From assembly GCF_009856865.1 (NCBI RefSeq), contig NZ_WVUD01000001.1, forward strand, positions 1 through 64,000: DNA of 64,000 bases. The letters are read 5' to 3'. The position numbers were made by a program, and so were the translations under genes. Under the pieces are notes generated by a model. It was not told the origin of the DNA, did not search any database, and worked only from the letters and a program-made list of their open reading frames with translations. Within the stretch, counting starts at the first letter, position 1; every line of letters begins with the position of its first letter. Below, in pieces: positions 25,974 through 34,731 of the stretch. This DNA is from Solidesulfovibrio aerotolerans. Lineage in GTDB: Bacteria; Desulfobacterota; Desulfovibrionia; Desulfovibrionales; Desulfovibrionaceae.

Positions 25974-26047
25974 GGCGACCTGGGGCGCGCCGCCGGCGTT
26001 GGGCCGGTGGATCGAGCGTCTGTCGGTTCGCAGCATCGGGGGTGCTT

Positions 26048-26890
26048 ATGCGCGCCAGAGGGCTTTTTTGCGCCGTTACGACGGCGGTCTGCCTGCTTAT
26101 CCTTGGCGTGGCGCTGCCGGCTCGGGCTGCCACAGTCCTGGTGTACCACAGCTTTGGCGTGCGAACCTCCATGTCCATTTCCCTGGCCGCCTTTGAAGCC
26201 CAGTTGGATTTCCTGGAGAAAAACGGCAACACGGTCATCGGCATCGACGAACTCGTGCGCACCGTGGCAGCGGGGCAAAACCCGCCGGACGGGGCGGTGG
26301 TCATCGCCATCGACGACGGCTGGGCCACGGTGATGCAGGCCTTTGAGATCTTAAAGCGCCGCAATCTGCCGTTTAGCCTGTCGCTGCCCATGGCCTACAC
26401 GGCCAACCCCTATTGCAAGGCCACCCTGTCCCAGGCCGATATCGACATAATCAAGACCTATCCCAAAGTGGTTTTTGCCGACCATTCCTTCAGCCACTCC
26501 CCCAAGCTGGCCAAAAGCGAGGACTTTGCCCGGGATGACATCCGCAAAAGCCGGGAACGTTTTCGGCAGGTGTTCGGCTTTGACACCAAATATTTCGTCT
26601 ATCCCTACGGCGCGGTGAGCGAGGCCTACACGCGGCTTTTGCGCGAGGCCGGCTACGAATACCTGTTCGTCACCGGCGAGAGTCCGGTATCCGCCGCCAC
26701 CAAAATCCAGGCCATCCCGCGCATCGCCGCCCACCGCATGTCGCTGCCGGTGCTGGCCTCGGTGCTGCGCAATCAGCGGGCCATGATGGCCAAGGCCGCG
26801 CCCGCTGCGGTTCCGGCTGCCCCGGCAACTGACACGACCCTGGTCAGCGCCACCAAGGCGGCCGAGCAGATTCCGCATAACGTGGAGTAG
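26048..26890 (+). CDS. Polysaccharide deacetylase family protein
   Basis: The ATG at 26048 has GGGGG five bases upstream; GTG 26042 is an alternative. 280 residues with a signal peptide (AVTTAVCLLILGVALPARA). NodB motifs are visible: VVIAIDDGW (catalytic Asp pair) and FADHSFSHSPKL (metal-binding His residues). The last ~25 residues are an Ala-rich tail. It probably deacetylates an N-acetylated surface or wall polysaccharide. It follows the MltB-like gene by about 75 bases, and its stop lies at the first unit of a tandem repeat. Confidence 0.85.
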   Translation: MRARGLFCAVTTAVCLLILGVALPARAATVLVYHSFGVRTSMSISLAAFEAQLDFLEKNGNTVIGIDELVRTVAAGQNPPDGAVVIAIDDGWATVMQAFEILKRRNLPFSLSLPMAYTANPYCKATLSQADIDIIKTYPKVVFADHSFSHSPKLAKSEDFARDDIRKSRERFRQVFGFDTKYFVYPYGAVSEAYTRLLREAGYEYLFVTGESPVSAATKIQAIPRIAAHRMSLPVLASVLRNQRAMMAKAAPAAVPAAPATDTTLVSATKAAEQIPHNVE

Positions 26891-27130
26891 CCGCGCCGCG
26901 CTGGCTGCCAGGGGGTTTCCCGCCGTTGCCGGCGAGCGCCCCACGCCGTGGAGTAGCCGAGCCGTCTGGCTGCCGGGGGAATCTGCCCGCCACTGCCGGC
27001 CGGATTCCACGCAATGTGGAGGAGGCGCGCCGCCCTGAAGTGGCAACTGTGCCGTATTCCTGGCGTAGCTGGTGATCTCTGAAAAAATGATTTGGACGGC
27101 CGTTTTCCACAATACGTGGAGCGGCCGTTC
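26878..27130. repeat. Degenerate tandem repeat at the gene 3' end
   Basis: The block CGTGGAGTAGCCG..CCGnnCTGGCTGCC begins at 26881, recurs at 26947 (period 66), recurs more loosely at 27014 (GTGGAGGAGGCGCGCC, period 67), and is reduced to ACGTGGAGCGGCCG at 27114. The first unit includes the last codons and TAG of the deacetylase gene. Each unit is preceded by a CCAC-type arm that can pair with its GTGG. Confidence 0.6.
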
Positions 27131-27137
27131 TTTTTTG
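27094..27137 (+). terminator. Terminator built from the last tandem-repeat unit
   Basis: ACGGCCG (27096-27102) pairs with CGGCCGT (27122-27128). Inside it CCAC pairs with GTGG, and TTCTTTTTTG follows. It would end plus-strand transcription from the transglycosylase/deacetylase genes. Confidence 0.65.
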
Positions 27138-27204
27138 TTTTTGGAATGTGGTTTTTTTTCGAGATAAGGAGAAAATAATGTGCTCCGGGGGCCAGCCACA
27201 CGAA

Positions 27205-27303
27205 CCCCTTAAAGTACTTTCTCCGTTCGGGGGGTCCGGGGGGGATGATCCCCCCCGGCCGCCGGAGGCCTCTTCTGCCTTCTCTTCTCTTACTCTCTTC
27301 TCC
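27205..27303 (+). repeat. Dispersed intergenic repeat, copy A
   Basis: Core palindrome at 27236-27258 (CC, G7, ATGAT, C7, GG), followed by CCGCCGGAGGC.TCTTCTGCCTTCT and preceded by TTAAAGTACTTTCTC. Related copies are at 33421-33555 (inverted) and 38310-38455. It lies between convergent genes. Confidence 0.75.
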
Positions 27304-27312
27304 GCATCGCCC

Positions 27313-28626
27313 TTACACGCCGGCCGCGACGCGATGGGCGAGAGTCTGGTAGTCCTTGGCTCCGGGCGAGCGCGGGGCGAATTCGAAGATGGTGCGCCCT
27401 TCGGCCGGGGCTTCGGACAGTTTGGCGTTGTAGCGCACCGGCGGGCAGATGCGCTCGGGGTAGAGCGTTGCCAGCTCCTGGGCCAGGGCGGCCGGACCGC
27501 GCACGCGCTTATCTAAAAATGTCGGGACGATGTAGGCCAGGGAGAGTTCCGGCCGGTAGCGCGACACGGCAGCGAAGCTGCGCAAGAATTCCGAGAAACC
27601 TTGCAGCGACATGGCTTCCAGCGCCACCGGCACCAGCACTTCGCGCACATAAAAGAGCACGTTGACCGTCAGCGCGTCCCAGCCCGGGGCGCTGTCCACC
27701 ACGATGATGTCAAAACGGTCATCGAGCGGGGCCAGGGCGTCGTCGAGGGTGCGCTCGCCGCCGAAATCCTTGCGGCTGATCAGGCGTTTAAGGCCGGCCA
27801 GCGATTTGCCGCCAGCCAGCAGCCACAGGTTTTCCCGGGCCATAAACAGGGCGGTTTCGGCATCGGCCGAGCCTTCGACCAGTTCGGCCAGCCCCTTGGC
27901 CGGCGCGACACCTAAAGCATAGGCGCATTGGCCCTGGGTATCGGCATCGACCAGGAGCACCCGCTGGCCAAGGGCGGCCAGGCCGGCGGCCAGATTGACG
28001 GCCGTGGTGGTCTTGCCGACCCCGCCCTTGCTGAGCATGACCCCGATGCGCCGGGCTGTGCCCGGACCGGGAGCCGGCAGCCTGGAAGGAGCCGGGGCCG
28101 GGTCGGCGGCAAGCTGGTGCTTGATGGCCGATAGAGCAGCAGCGGCGGCCCGTTCCTCGGCCGCGTCGGGTTCGGCCATGACCGGCGGACCGGCCTCTTC
28201 CTCAAGTTCAACAGCCGGTTGGGCGGCTGGGGCGAGTTGGGGTGGAGCGATTGCTGCAGCCCTGTCCGGGGGGATTGGTGCCGCCCTTGGCGCGGTCAGG
28301 GACGCGGCGGCCGACTGGGTGGCCTGGGCCACGGCCTGGGCGGCAGCCTGGGCGGCGGCTGGCCCGTCGGCCAGGGCAGGAGCTGGCGTTGCGGCCGCCA
28401 GAGCTGGTCTGGCCACGGCCTGGAGCCGGCGTTCGATGAGTGTCGGCCGCTCGAACGCGCCGTGGGGCCGTTCCAGGCGCAGTACCGGGCTGGCAGCTTC
28501 GGCCAGGGCCGGTTCCGGCCGGTTGACGCGAAAACGGCGGTGGCAGGTGCTGCAGGTCGCGCCAGCGGCATCGGCATCGGCGGGAAGCGTTTGTCTGGCC
28601 CGGCAAAAGGGGCAAATGGAAATCAT
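27313..28626 (-). CDS. ParA-family ATPase with N-terminal zinc ribbon
   Basis: 437 residues, ATG preceded by GGAGG. Residues 1-35 form a CxxC-x16-CxxC zinc ribbon (ISICPFC...CSTCHRRF, MJ0042-like). Residues about 40-165 are an Ala/Pro-rich disordered linker. Then comes a deviant Walker-A ParA/MinD domain (LSKGGVGKTTTAVNLAAGLA, LLVDADTQGQ), with DIIVVDSAPGWDALT as Walker B. The zinc ribbon and long linker are not found in plasmid or chromosomal ParA. It is preceded by a small gene 14 bases upstream instead of parB, so it may position a cellular cargo other than the chromosome. Confidence 0.85.
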   Translation of the reverse strand: MISICPFCRARQTLPADADAAGATCSTCHRRFRVNRPEPALAEAASPVLRLERPHGAFERPTLIERRLQAVARPALAAATPAPALADGPAAAQAAAQAVAQATQSAAASLTAPRAAPIPPDRAAAIAPPQLAPAAQPAVELEEEAGPPVMAEPDAAEERAAAAALSAIKHQLAADPAPAPSRLPAPGPGTARRIGVMLSKGGVGKTTTAVNLAAGLAALGQRVLLVDADTQGQCAYALGVAPAKGLAELVEGSADAETALFMARENLWLLAGGKSLAGLKRLISRKDFGGERTLDDALAPLDDRFDIIVVDSAPGWDALTVNVLFYVREVLVPVALEAMSLQGFSEFLRSFAAVSRYRPELSLAYIVPTFLDKRVRGPAALAQELATLYPERICPPVRYNAKLSEAPAEGRTIFEFAPRSPGAKDYQTLAHRVAAGV

Positions 28627-28640
28627 GGTTTCCTCCGGGG

Positions 28641-29099
28641 TCAGGCGGGCGTCTTGGGAGCGCTTTGGCCGGGCTGGCCCAGCAGGCGACGGGCCAGCGG
28701 GCTTTGCGGCCCGGTGGCTTCAAAGGCGTCGCAGGCCAGGGTCAGGGCGGCTTCCAGGATGGCGGATTTGCTGATGCGACGGGCGGTTGGGGCGCTGTCC
28801 CGGGCCATTTCAGCCAGGGCGTCCCGGGCCGCGTCCAGGCGGATGGCGGCTCCGACCTCGATATAGTGGGTGGCCTTGCGCTTGGACGGACGCTTGGCTT
28901 TTGGCGGCACAGGGCGCAGGATGGGCCGGATCGCCGCTGCTTCGGGCGTCGGGACCGGGGCCGCCTTGGGGGCAGGGCCGGGGACGGCGGCCCGGCGGAT
29001 GAGGCGCTCCAGGCCTTCGTGGCCGGGGTAGGGCGTCTCGTCTGTGGCGCGCAGCAAGGCGTCCATGATATCGACGGCGGCCGGTGGTGCGCTTGACAT
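28641..29099 (-). CDS. Small ParA-linked protein, possible ribbon-helix-helix partner
   Basis: ATG 29099 with GGAG upstream gives 152 residues. The N-terminal third (VDIMDALLRATDETPYPGHEGLERLI) is followed by a Pro/Ala linker and a basic stretch (PPKAKRPSKRKATHYIEV). A helical C-terminal domain (DAARDALAEMARDS...RISKSAILEAALTLACDAF) resembles an RHH-type DNA-binding or dimerisation fold. It is 14 bases upstream of the ParA-like gene in the same direction. Function is inferred from context only. Confidence 0.55.
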   Translation of the reverse strand: MSSAPPAAVDIMDALLRATDETPYPGHEGLERLIRRAAVPGPAPKAAPVPTPEAAAIRPILRPVPPKAKRPSKRKATHYIEVGAAIRLDAARDALAEMARDSAPTARRISKSAILEAALTLACDAFEATGPQSPLARRLLGQPGQSAPKTPA

Positions 29100-29251
29100 G
29101 GTCGGCTCCTGGGTTTGGCTGCGGACAGTGGTCCGCCTCCTTGACGCCAAGCAAAAACTTTGCCAGAACCCGCACCCTGCAACGAACGACCGGTCCCGGA
29201 CCCGGCCGCCAAACCCGGCTCCCGCTTTTTCGGGGCCAGCGGAGATGCGTT

Positions 29252-30634
29252 ATGACACGCTGGCACGGCCCGGGCGGCATCGCCCATGTGTTGCGGCTGG
29301 GGCTGCCGCTGTTGGCCGGCATGGGGTCGCTGACCGCCATGCACCTGACCGACCGCATTTTCCTCGGCTGGTATTCCCAGGACGCCCTGGCCGCCTCCCT
29401 GCCGGCCGGCGTGACCTTTTTCCTTTTGACCTCGTTTTTCCTGGGCACGGCCGGCTATGCCGGGGTGCTGGTGGCCCAGCATGTCGGGGCCGGGCTGTCG
29501 GCCATGGTTGGCCGGGTGGTCTGGCAGGGCATCTATTTCGCGGTGCTGTCCTTTGTGCCGCTGCTGCTCCTGGCTTTGGCCGCCGAGCCGATCTTTGAGG
29601 CCATGGGCCATGCCCCGCCGGTGCGCCGGCTGGAGGTCGTCTATTACCGGGTGCTGATGTTCGGGGCCGGGCTTATGGTGCTGGAGGCCTCACTGGCCGC
29701 CTTTTTCAGCGGCCGGGGGCTGACCCGGGTCATCATGTTCGTCAATTTCGGCGGCGCGCTGCTCAATATTCCCCTCAATTATATACTGATCTTCGGGAAG
29801 CTCGGGTTGCCGGCCCTGGGTGTGGCCGGTTCGGCCCTGGCCACGGCCACGGCCTGGGGAACCATGGCCGCCGCCTACGGGGTGCTGATTTTCACCCGGG
29901 ACAACGACCGGCTCTACGGCGTCTTTCGCGGCTTTCGGTTCGATACCGCTCTGTTTGCCCGGCTGGTGCGGCTGGGGATGCCGGGTGGTGCCCAGGTCTT
30001 TCTGGATGTCTTTGCGGCCATGGTCTTTATTGCCCTGTCCGGGCGACTTGGCCGGGCCGAGCTGACCGCCACGAGCATTGTGCTTTCGGCCAATACGCCG
30101 GCCTTTTTGCCGCTGATCGGCCTGTCCCAGGGGCTGGCCGTCATTGTCGGGCAGGCCATGGGGGCCGGGAAACCGGCCGAGGCCGTGCGGGCCGCCGGCA
30201 GCGCCGCGCGTGTCATGGCCGTCTACATGGCCATCATGGCCGTGATCTTTCTGGCCGTGCCCGACCAGCTGGCCCGCATCTTTGCGCCAAACGATCCCGA
30301 TGCCTCCTTTGCCGACGCCGTGGCATTTTGCCGGCCGCTTTTCGCCTGGGCCGCCGTGCTCGGCTGTTGCGACATCGTCATCCACATGGGGTTTGGCGTG
30401 TTGCGCGGGGCCGGCGACACCCGCTACCTCATGTGGGCCGCGGCAGCGGTCTCTGTCTTCGCCCTGGTGATCCCGGCCGCCTGCGCCGTGGCCTACGGCT
30501 GGGTCGGGGTGGTCGGGCTGTGGGGCTTTTTTGCCTTTTACGCTGCTGTCATGGCCGTGGTCTTGTGGTTGCGCTACCGGGGCGGGACGTGGCAAACCTT
30601 GCGGCTGGTCAAACCGGCTGGCAGCGGCCCGTAA
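29252..30634 (+). CDS. MATE-family multidrug/Na+ efflux transporter
   Basis: ATG 29252, GGAG eight bases upstream, gives 460 residues with about 12 hydrophobic helices in two halves. VLRLGLPLLAGMGSLTAMHLTDRIFLGWYS and LVRLGMPGGAQVFLDVFAAMVFIAL are the paired N-terminal signatures of MATE (NorM-like) transporters. Length is normal. It is followed 13 bases later by the UbiE-type methyltransferase. Confidence 0.88.
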   Translation: MTRWHGPGGIAHVLRLGLPLLAGMGSLTAMHLTDRIFLGWYSQDALAASLPAGVTFFLLTSFFLGTAGYAGVLVAQHVGAGLSAMVGRVVWQGIYFAVLSFVPLLLLALAAEPIFEAMGHAPPVRRLEVVYYRVLMFGAGLMVLEASLAAFFSGRGLTRVIMFVNFGGALLNIPLNYILIFGKLGLPALGVAGSALATATAWGTMAAAYGVLIFTRDNDRLYGVFRGFRFDTALFARLVRLGMPGGAQVFLDVFAAMVFIALSGRLGRAELTATSIVLSANTPAFLPLIGLSQGLAVIVGQAMGAGKPAEAVRAAGSAARVMAVYMAIMAVIFLAVPDQLARIFAPNDPDASFADAVAFCRPLFAWAAVLGCCDIVIHMGFGVLRGAGDTRYLMWAAAAVSVFALVIPAACAVAYGWVGVVGLWGFFAFYAAVMAVVLWLRYRGGTWQTLRLVKPAGSGP

Positions 30635-30647
30635 CACAGGAGCCCCC

Positions 30648-31337
30648 ATGCGCGACACCCTCGTGCGGCGGATGTTTGAAGACATCGCTTTTTCCTACGA
30701 TTTCCAAAATAGCGCCCTGTCCCTGGGCATCGATATCTGGTGGCGCAAGGTCTTGGTCGGCCTGCTGGAACCCACTTCGGGCCTCGTGCTTGATGCGGCC
30801 ACCGGCACCGGCGAAGTGGCCCTGGCCATCCGCCGCCGCCGGCCGCGGCTGACCGTGATCGGCCTGGATTTTTCCCCGGCCATGCTGGCCGTGGCTGCGG
30901 CCAAATCCGCCCGCAAGCACGTTTCAGGCTATCACCTGGGCGTGGCCGACTGCCGGGACGTGCCCCTGGCCGGGGCCAGCGTCGAGGCCGTGACCATGGC
31001 CTTTGGCATCCGCAACATCGCCGAGCGGGTGGCGGTCATGAGCGAGTTTCACCGGGTGCTCAAACCCGGCGGGCAGATGCACATTATGGAATTCGGCCTG
31101 CCCCGAAACGGGCTGGCCGCCGCCCTCTATCGTTTCTATTTCGACCGCATCCTGCCGCCGGTGGGCAACTTCCTGTCGCGCACGGACTACGCCTACAGCT
31201 ATCTGGTCGAATCGGTGGACGCCTTCCCGCGCGACCGCGATTTCCTGGCCCAGATGGCCGAGGCCGGGTTTGGCCAATGCCGGGTCACGGACCTCACCTT
31301 CGGCGTGGCCCGGATCTTTACCGGGCGCAAACTCTAG
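30648..31337 (+). CDS. ubiE: UbiE/MenG-type demethylmenaquinone methyltransferase
   Basis: 229 residues, SD CAGGAG. The start FEDIAFSYDFQNSALSLGID and motif I LVLDAATGTGEVALAI fit UbiE/COQ5. VTMAFGIRNIAERVAVMSEFHRVLKPGG is the diagnostic FGIRN block. It would make the C-methylation step in menaquinone synthesis. It lies upstream of cydAB and a UbiA-type prenyltransferase, consistent with a quinone/terminal-oxidase cluster. Confidence 0.85.
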   Translation: MRDTLVRRMFEDIAFSYDFQNSALSLGIDIWWRKVLVGLLEPTSGLVLDAATGTGEVALAIRRRRPRLTVIGLDFSPAMLAVAAAKSARKHVSGYHLGVADCRDVPLAGASVEAVTMAFGIRNIAERVAVMSEFHRVLKPGGQMHIMEFGLPRNGLAAALYRFYFDRILPPVGNFLSRTDYAYSYLVESVDAFPRDRDFLAQMAEAGFGQCRVTDLTFGVARIFTGRKL

Positions 31338-31421
31338 CCGATAATAGAGATTGTCCTTGACAGCGCCCCCGTCTGTCTGGTGCAACCTGGGAGACTGACC
31401 GCAGCAGCGCAGAGGGGAACC

Positions 31422-32024
31422 ATGGAAGTCAACTGGCCGGAACGTTTCTATTGCCGCAGCTTCGTGCGAAAGATCGCCCAATGGCGCGAAGTGTCCTTTT
31501 TTCGCGCCGCCCACCCCATCCCGCCCGGGGCCAAAGTCCTGGAAATCGGCTGCGGCGACGGCGGTGGGGCAGCCATCTTTGCCCGCAGCTTTGCCCCGTC
31601 CCTCTACCACGGTCTGGACGTGGACCCGGCCATGGTCACCATCGCCGCCGGCCGCCGCAAGGGGCCGGCCTGGGACAACCGCCTGTTTGTGCTGGGCGAC
31701 GCCGAGCATCTGCCGTACCCCGACGCCGCCTTCGATGCGGTGGTCAATTTCGGCATCATCCACCACCTGCCCGATTGGCGCCGGGGCGTGGCCGAGGTGG
31801 CCCGGGTGCTGCGGCCGGGCGGGGTGTTTTATTTCGAGGAAATCTACCCGCCGCTCTATGCCAATCCCCTGTTTCGCCGTATCCTGGCCCACCCGAGGGA
31901 AAACCGGTTTCACGGCCCCGAGTTCCGGGCCGCCCTGGCCGACGAGGGCCTCAGCCTGCGGCCGGGCTACCATGAATCGAGCCTTTTCATTCTCGGCGTC
32001 GCCATCAAAACCGCGCGCCCCTAA
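31422..32024 (+). CDS. Class I SAM-dependent methyltransferase
   Basis: 200 residues from ATG 31422 with GAGGGG. Motif I is AKVLEIGCGDGGGAAIFA; FDAVVNFGIIHHLPDWRRG and LRPGGVFYFEEIYPPLY are the downstream motifs of the Methyltransf_11 fold. It is shorter than the adjacent UbiE-type enzyme and lies 18 bases before cydA. The substrate is unknown; a quinone-related role is only suggested by position. Confidence 0.75.
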   Translation: MEVNWPERFYCRSFVRKIAQWREVSFFRAAHPIPPGAKVLEIGCGDGGGAAIFARSFAPSLYHGLDVDPAMVTIAAGRRKGPAWDNRLFVLGDAEHLPYPDAAFDAVVNFGIIHHLPDWRRGVAEVARVLRPGGVFYFEEIYPPLYANPLFRRILAHPRENRFHGPEFRAALADEGLSLRPGYHESSLFILGVAIKTARP

Positions 32025-32042
32025 CCATACCTTGGAGCCGCC

Positions 32043-33425
32043 ATGGACTACCTGACCGATCCGCTGTTCCTGTCCCGGCTGCAATTCGCCTTCACCACGG
32101 CCTTTCACATCACCTTCCCGACCCTGACCATCGGCCTGGGCGTTTATCTCGTGGTCCTGGAAGGGCTGTGGCTGAAAACCGGCGATCTGACCTATTTTCG
32201 CCAATTCCGCTTCTGGTCCGGGCTGTTCGCGGTCAATTTCGCCGTGGGCGTGGTCTCGGGCATCCCGCTGGAGTTTCAGTTCGGAGCCAACTGGGGACCG
32301 TTTTCGGCCACGGTTGGCAACTTCTTCGGCCAGATCCTCGGCTTCGAGGGGACCATGGCCTTTATGCTCGAATCGGCTTTCCTCTATATCATGCTCTTTG
32401 GCTGGAAGCGGGTCGGGCCGAAAATGCACTATTTCGCCACCATCATGGTGGCCTTTGCCGCTTCACTGTCGGCCTTTTGGATTCTCGTGGCCAACTCCTG
32501 GATGCAGACCCCGGCCGGCGGCCATCTGGCCGGCGGCATCTTCGTGGTGGACGATTATCTGGCCGCCGTTTTCTCCCCGGATCTGCCCCTGGCCTTTTCC
32601 CACATGTACGTGGCCTGCCTGGAAGTGACGCTTTTTGTGGTCGGCGCGGTGTCGGGCATCTATATCCTGCTGGGACGGCATACGGCCTTTTTCCTGCGCT
32701 CATTTAAATTTGCCGCCGTGGCCGCCCTGGTCGTCGCCCCCCTGCAACTCTTGGTCGGCGACTTAAACGGCCAGGAGATCGGCCATCTCCAGCCGGCCAA
32801 GGTGGCGGCCATCGAATCCCATTGGGAAACCAACAAACCCGGCCAGGGCGCGGCCTGGCACATGTTGGCTTGGCCTGATCCGGAAAATGAACGCAATCTC
32901 TTCGAGATATCCGTTCCCTACGGCCTCAGCCTTTTAATCACCCATTCCCTGACCGGAACCGTGCCGGGGCTTAAAGATTTTCCCAAGGAAGATCGGCCGC
33001 CCATCGTGCTGCCGTTTTACTCCTTCCGCGTCATGGCCGGCGTTGGCGGCATCATGATCGCCGTCATGGCCTGGACGCTTTTGTGCTGGAAACGCGGCCG
33101 GCTGACCCTGGAGCGCGCCCCGGAAAATAAGCTCCTCTATCTGGCCTGGGTGGCCATGGCCGGCGGAGCCTATCTGGCCGTGGTCATGGGCTGGGTCACC
33201 CGCGAAGTGGGGCGGCAACCCTGGCTGGCCTACGGACTGATCCGCACCAGCGATGGCCATTCGACCAACCTGACCGCCGGGCAGGTCGGCCTGTCCCTGG
33301 CCGGCTTCGTCCTGGCCTACACGCTGCTTTCCCTGGCCTTCGTCTATTTCATGGGCAAACTGCTGCGCAAAGGGCCAAACATGGAAGAACTCCCCCCGCC
33401 CGCCCATAGGCGGCTTGGAGCGTAA
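32043..33425 (+). CDS. cydA: Cytochrome bd oxidase subunit I
   Basis: 460 residues, multi-spanning membrane subunit carrying hemes b558, b595 and d. SRLQFAFTTAFHITFPTLTI holds the axial His near residue 20. GRQPWLAYG is the conserved quinol-oxidase motif in the C-terminal half. The periplasmic Q-loop is of the short type. It reduces O2 to water with quinol. The next gene, cydB, is not immediately adjacent: about 290 bases containing an inverted repeat copy intervene. Confidence 0.95.
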   Translation: MDYLTDPLFLSRLQFAFTTAFHITFPTLTIGLGVYLVVLEGLWLKTGDLTYFRQFRFWSGLFAVNFAVGVVSGIPLEFQFGANWGPFSATVGNFFGQILGFEGTMAFMLESAFLYIMLFGWKRVGPKMHYFATIMVAFAASLSAFWILVANSWMQTPAGGHLAGGIFVVDDYLAAVFSPDLPLAFSHMYVACLEVTLFVVGAVSGIYILLGRHTAFFLRSFKFAAVAALVVAPLQLLVGDLNGQEIGHLQPAKVAAIESHWETNKPGQGAAWHMLAWPDPENERNLFEISVPYGLSLLITHSLTGTVPGLKDFPKEDRPPIVLPFYSFRVMAGVGGIMIAVMAWTLLCWKRGRLTLERAPENKLLYLAWVAMAGGAYLAVVMGWVTREVGRQPWLAYGLIRTSDGHSTNLTAGQVGLSLAGFVLAYTLLSLAFVYFMGKLLRKGPNMEELPPPAHRRLGA

Positions 33426-33555
33426 GAAGAAAAGGCAGAAGATGCCTCCGGCGGCCGGGGGGATGATCCCCCCGGACCCCCCATCGGGAAAAGTATTCAA
33501 GGGGTATTGGACGTTGGCTGGCAGACTGGCCGGCTACCGGCCCGGACAGCCAGCG
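33421..33555 (-). repeat. Dispersed intergenic repeat, copy B
   Basis: Inverted copy of the elements at 27205 and 38310. A 10-bp palindrome with a single central base lies at 33455-33475. The flank GTAGCCGGCCAG.CTGCCAGCC (read on the minus strand) is shared with copy C. It begins at the stop codon of cydA. Confidence 0.8.
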
Positions 33556-33713
33556 TGAGCGCGCAAGGGCGGCAGCCCCCCCCTTGCCTTCCAGGAGGGA
33601 TTCCAAAGGGGCCACCCCTTTGGCCGCCGGAGGCACTCTTCTCATCGCAAGAGACGCAACATGTGGAGCACCGCTCGTTTGGGGAACCGCGAGCAAGGAG
33701 AAAGGCGGCGAAC
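33556..33713. repeat. Second hairpin module between cydA and cydB
   Basis: CCAAAGGGG (33603-33611) pairs perfectly with CCCCTTTGG (33615-33623). GGCCGCCGGAGGCACTCTTCTC follows, echoing the GGCCGCCGGAGGC tail of the dispersed repeat. No gene is seen here. The ribosome-site-like AAGGAG near 33695 is 13 bases before the cydB ATG. Confidence 0.55.
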
Positions 33714-34727
33714 ATGGACGGACAAACAAGCCTGGCCGATGTCTGGTACTGGATTATGGCTTTGCTGCTGTGGCTCTATGTCTTCACCGACGGGTTCGAC
33801 CTGGGCGTCGGCATCCTGTGTCTGTTGGAGAAAGGCGAAGCCCGGCAAAGTGTCATGATCGAGACCATCGAGGGCGTGTGGCATGCCAACCAGACCTGGC
33901 TGGTGATGCTGGGCGGGGTGCTTTTCGGTGCGTTTCCGCTGGTCTACGGCACGGTGCTGGCTGCTCTCTATCTGCCGGCCGGTTTTTTGCTGTTTGCGCT
34001 GATGGCCCGGGGCATCGGCATTGAATACCGGGCCGAGGTCGAAGGCTCCAAGGGCTTTTGGACCAAGACCTTTGGCTGGGGCAGTGTGGCCGTGACTGTT
34101 GCCCACGGCATCCTGCTCGGGGCCATTCTGCAAGGCATGCCCTTTGACGGTCTGCGCTATCTGGGCGGGATGTGGGACTGGTTTTCGCCCTTTGTCATTT
34201 TGGTGTGCGCCACGCTTTTGTGCCTCTATCCCATGTTCGCCGCCGCCTGGCTGGTCCTTAAGACCGAAGGTGAAGTCCAGGACGCCGCCCGGCTGTGGGG
34301 GCTGCGTTTCGGCTCGGGCGCGGTGGGCTGTCTGGTGCTGCTGGTGGGCTGCATCGCACTCGACGGCCATCTGGGCCATCTGGTCGGCCGGCCGGGCCAA
34401 GGGGGCCTGGGGCCACTGTTTATTTTGCTGCTGGTGGTGGCGGTGCTCAACGCCGCCCTGTATTTCCGGGCGCTGGGCAAGGGCTGGGAACGCCGGCCGC
34501 TGCTCTACTGCGCCGTCATGCTGCTCTTTGTCTTTTTGGCCTTTGGCGTAAACCTTTTCCCCTTGATCGTGCCGCCCGCAGTGACTGCCGCGTCCGCCGC
34601 CTCGCCGCCGGAAATGCTGCGCATCATGCTCTATGTTGTTGGCGGCATGCTGCCGGTGGTCCTTTTCTACAACGCCTACCAGTACCGGGTGTTTCGCGGC
34701 AAGGCGGTCCCGGAGAACGAGGCCTAG
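33714..34727 (+). CDS. cydB: Cytochrome bd oxidase subunit II
   Basis: 337 residues with about eight to nine helices. MALLLWLYVFTDGFDLGVGIL is the CydB start signature, and GVWHANQTWLVMLGGVLFGAFP follows. It pairs with CydA to form the quinol oxidase. The frame stays open upstream into the repeat region, but ATG 33714 begins the conserved N-terminus. Confidence 0.93.
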   Translation: MDGQTSLADVWYWIMALLLWLYVFTDGFDLGVGILCLLEKGEARQSVMIETIEGVWHANQTWLVMLGGVLFGAFPLVYGTVLAALYLPAGFLLFALMARGIGIEYRAEVEGSKGFWTKTFGWGSVAVTVAHGILLGAILQGMPFDGLRYLGGMWDWFSPFVILVCATLLCLYPMFAAAWLVLKTEGEVQDAARLWGLRFGSGAVGCLVLLVGCIALDGHLGHLVGRPGQGGLGPLFILLLVVAVLNAALYFRALGKGWERRPLLYCAVMLLFVFLAFGVNLFPLIVPPAVTAASAASPPEMLRIMLYVVGGMLPVVLFYNAYQYRVFRGKAVPENEA

Positions 34728-34731
34728 CCGC

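Noticed and set aside
30924-32429. 501-codon minus-strand frame across the methyltransferases and cydA
   Set aside because: Runs antisense through three recognisable genes.
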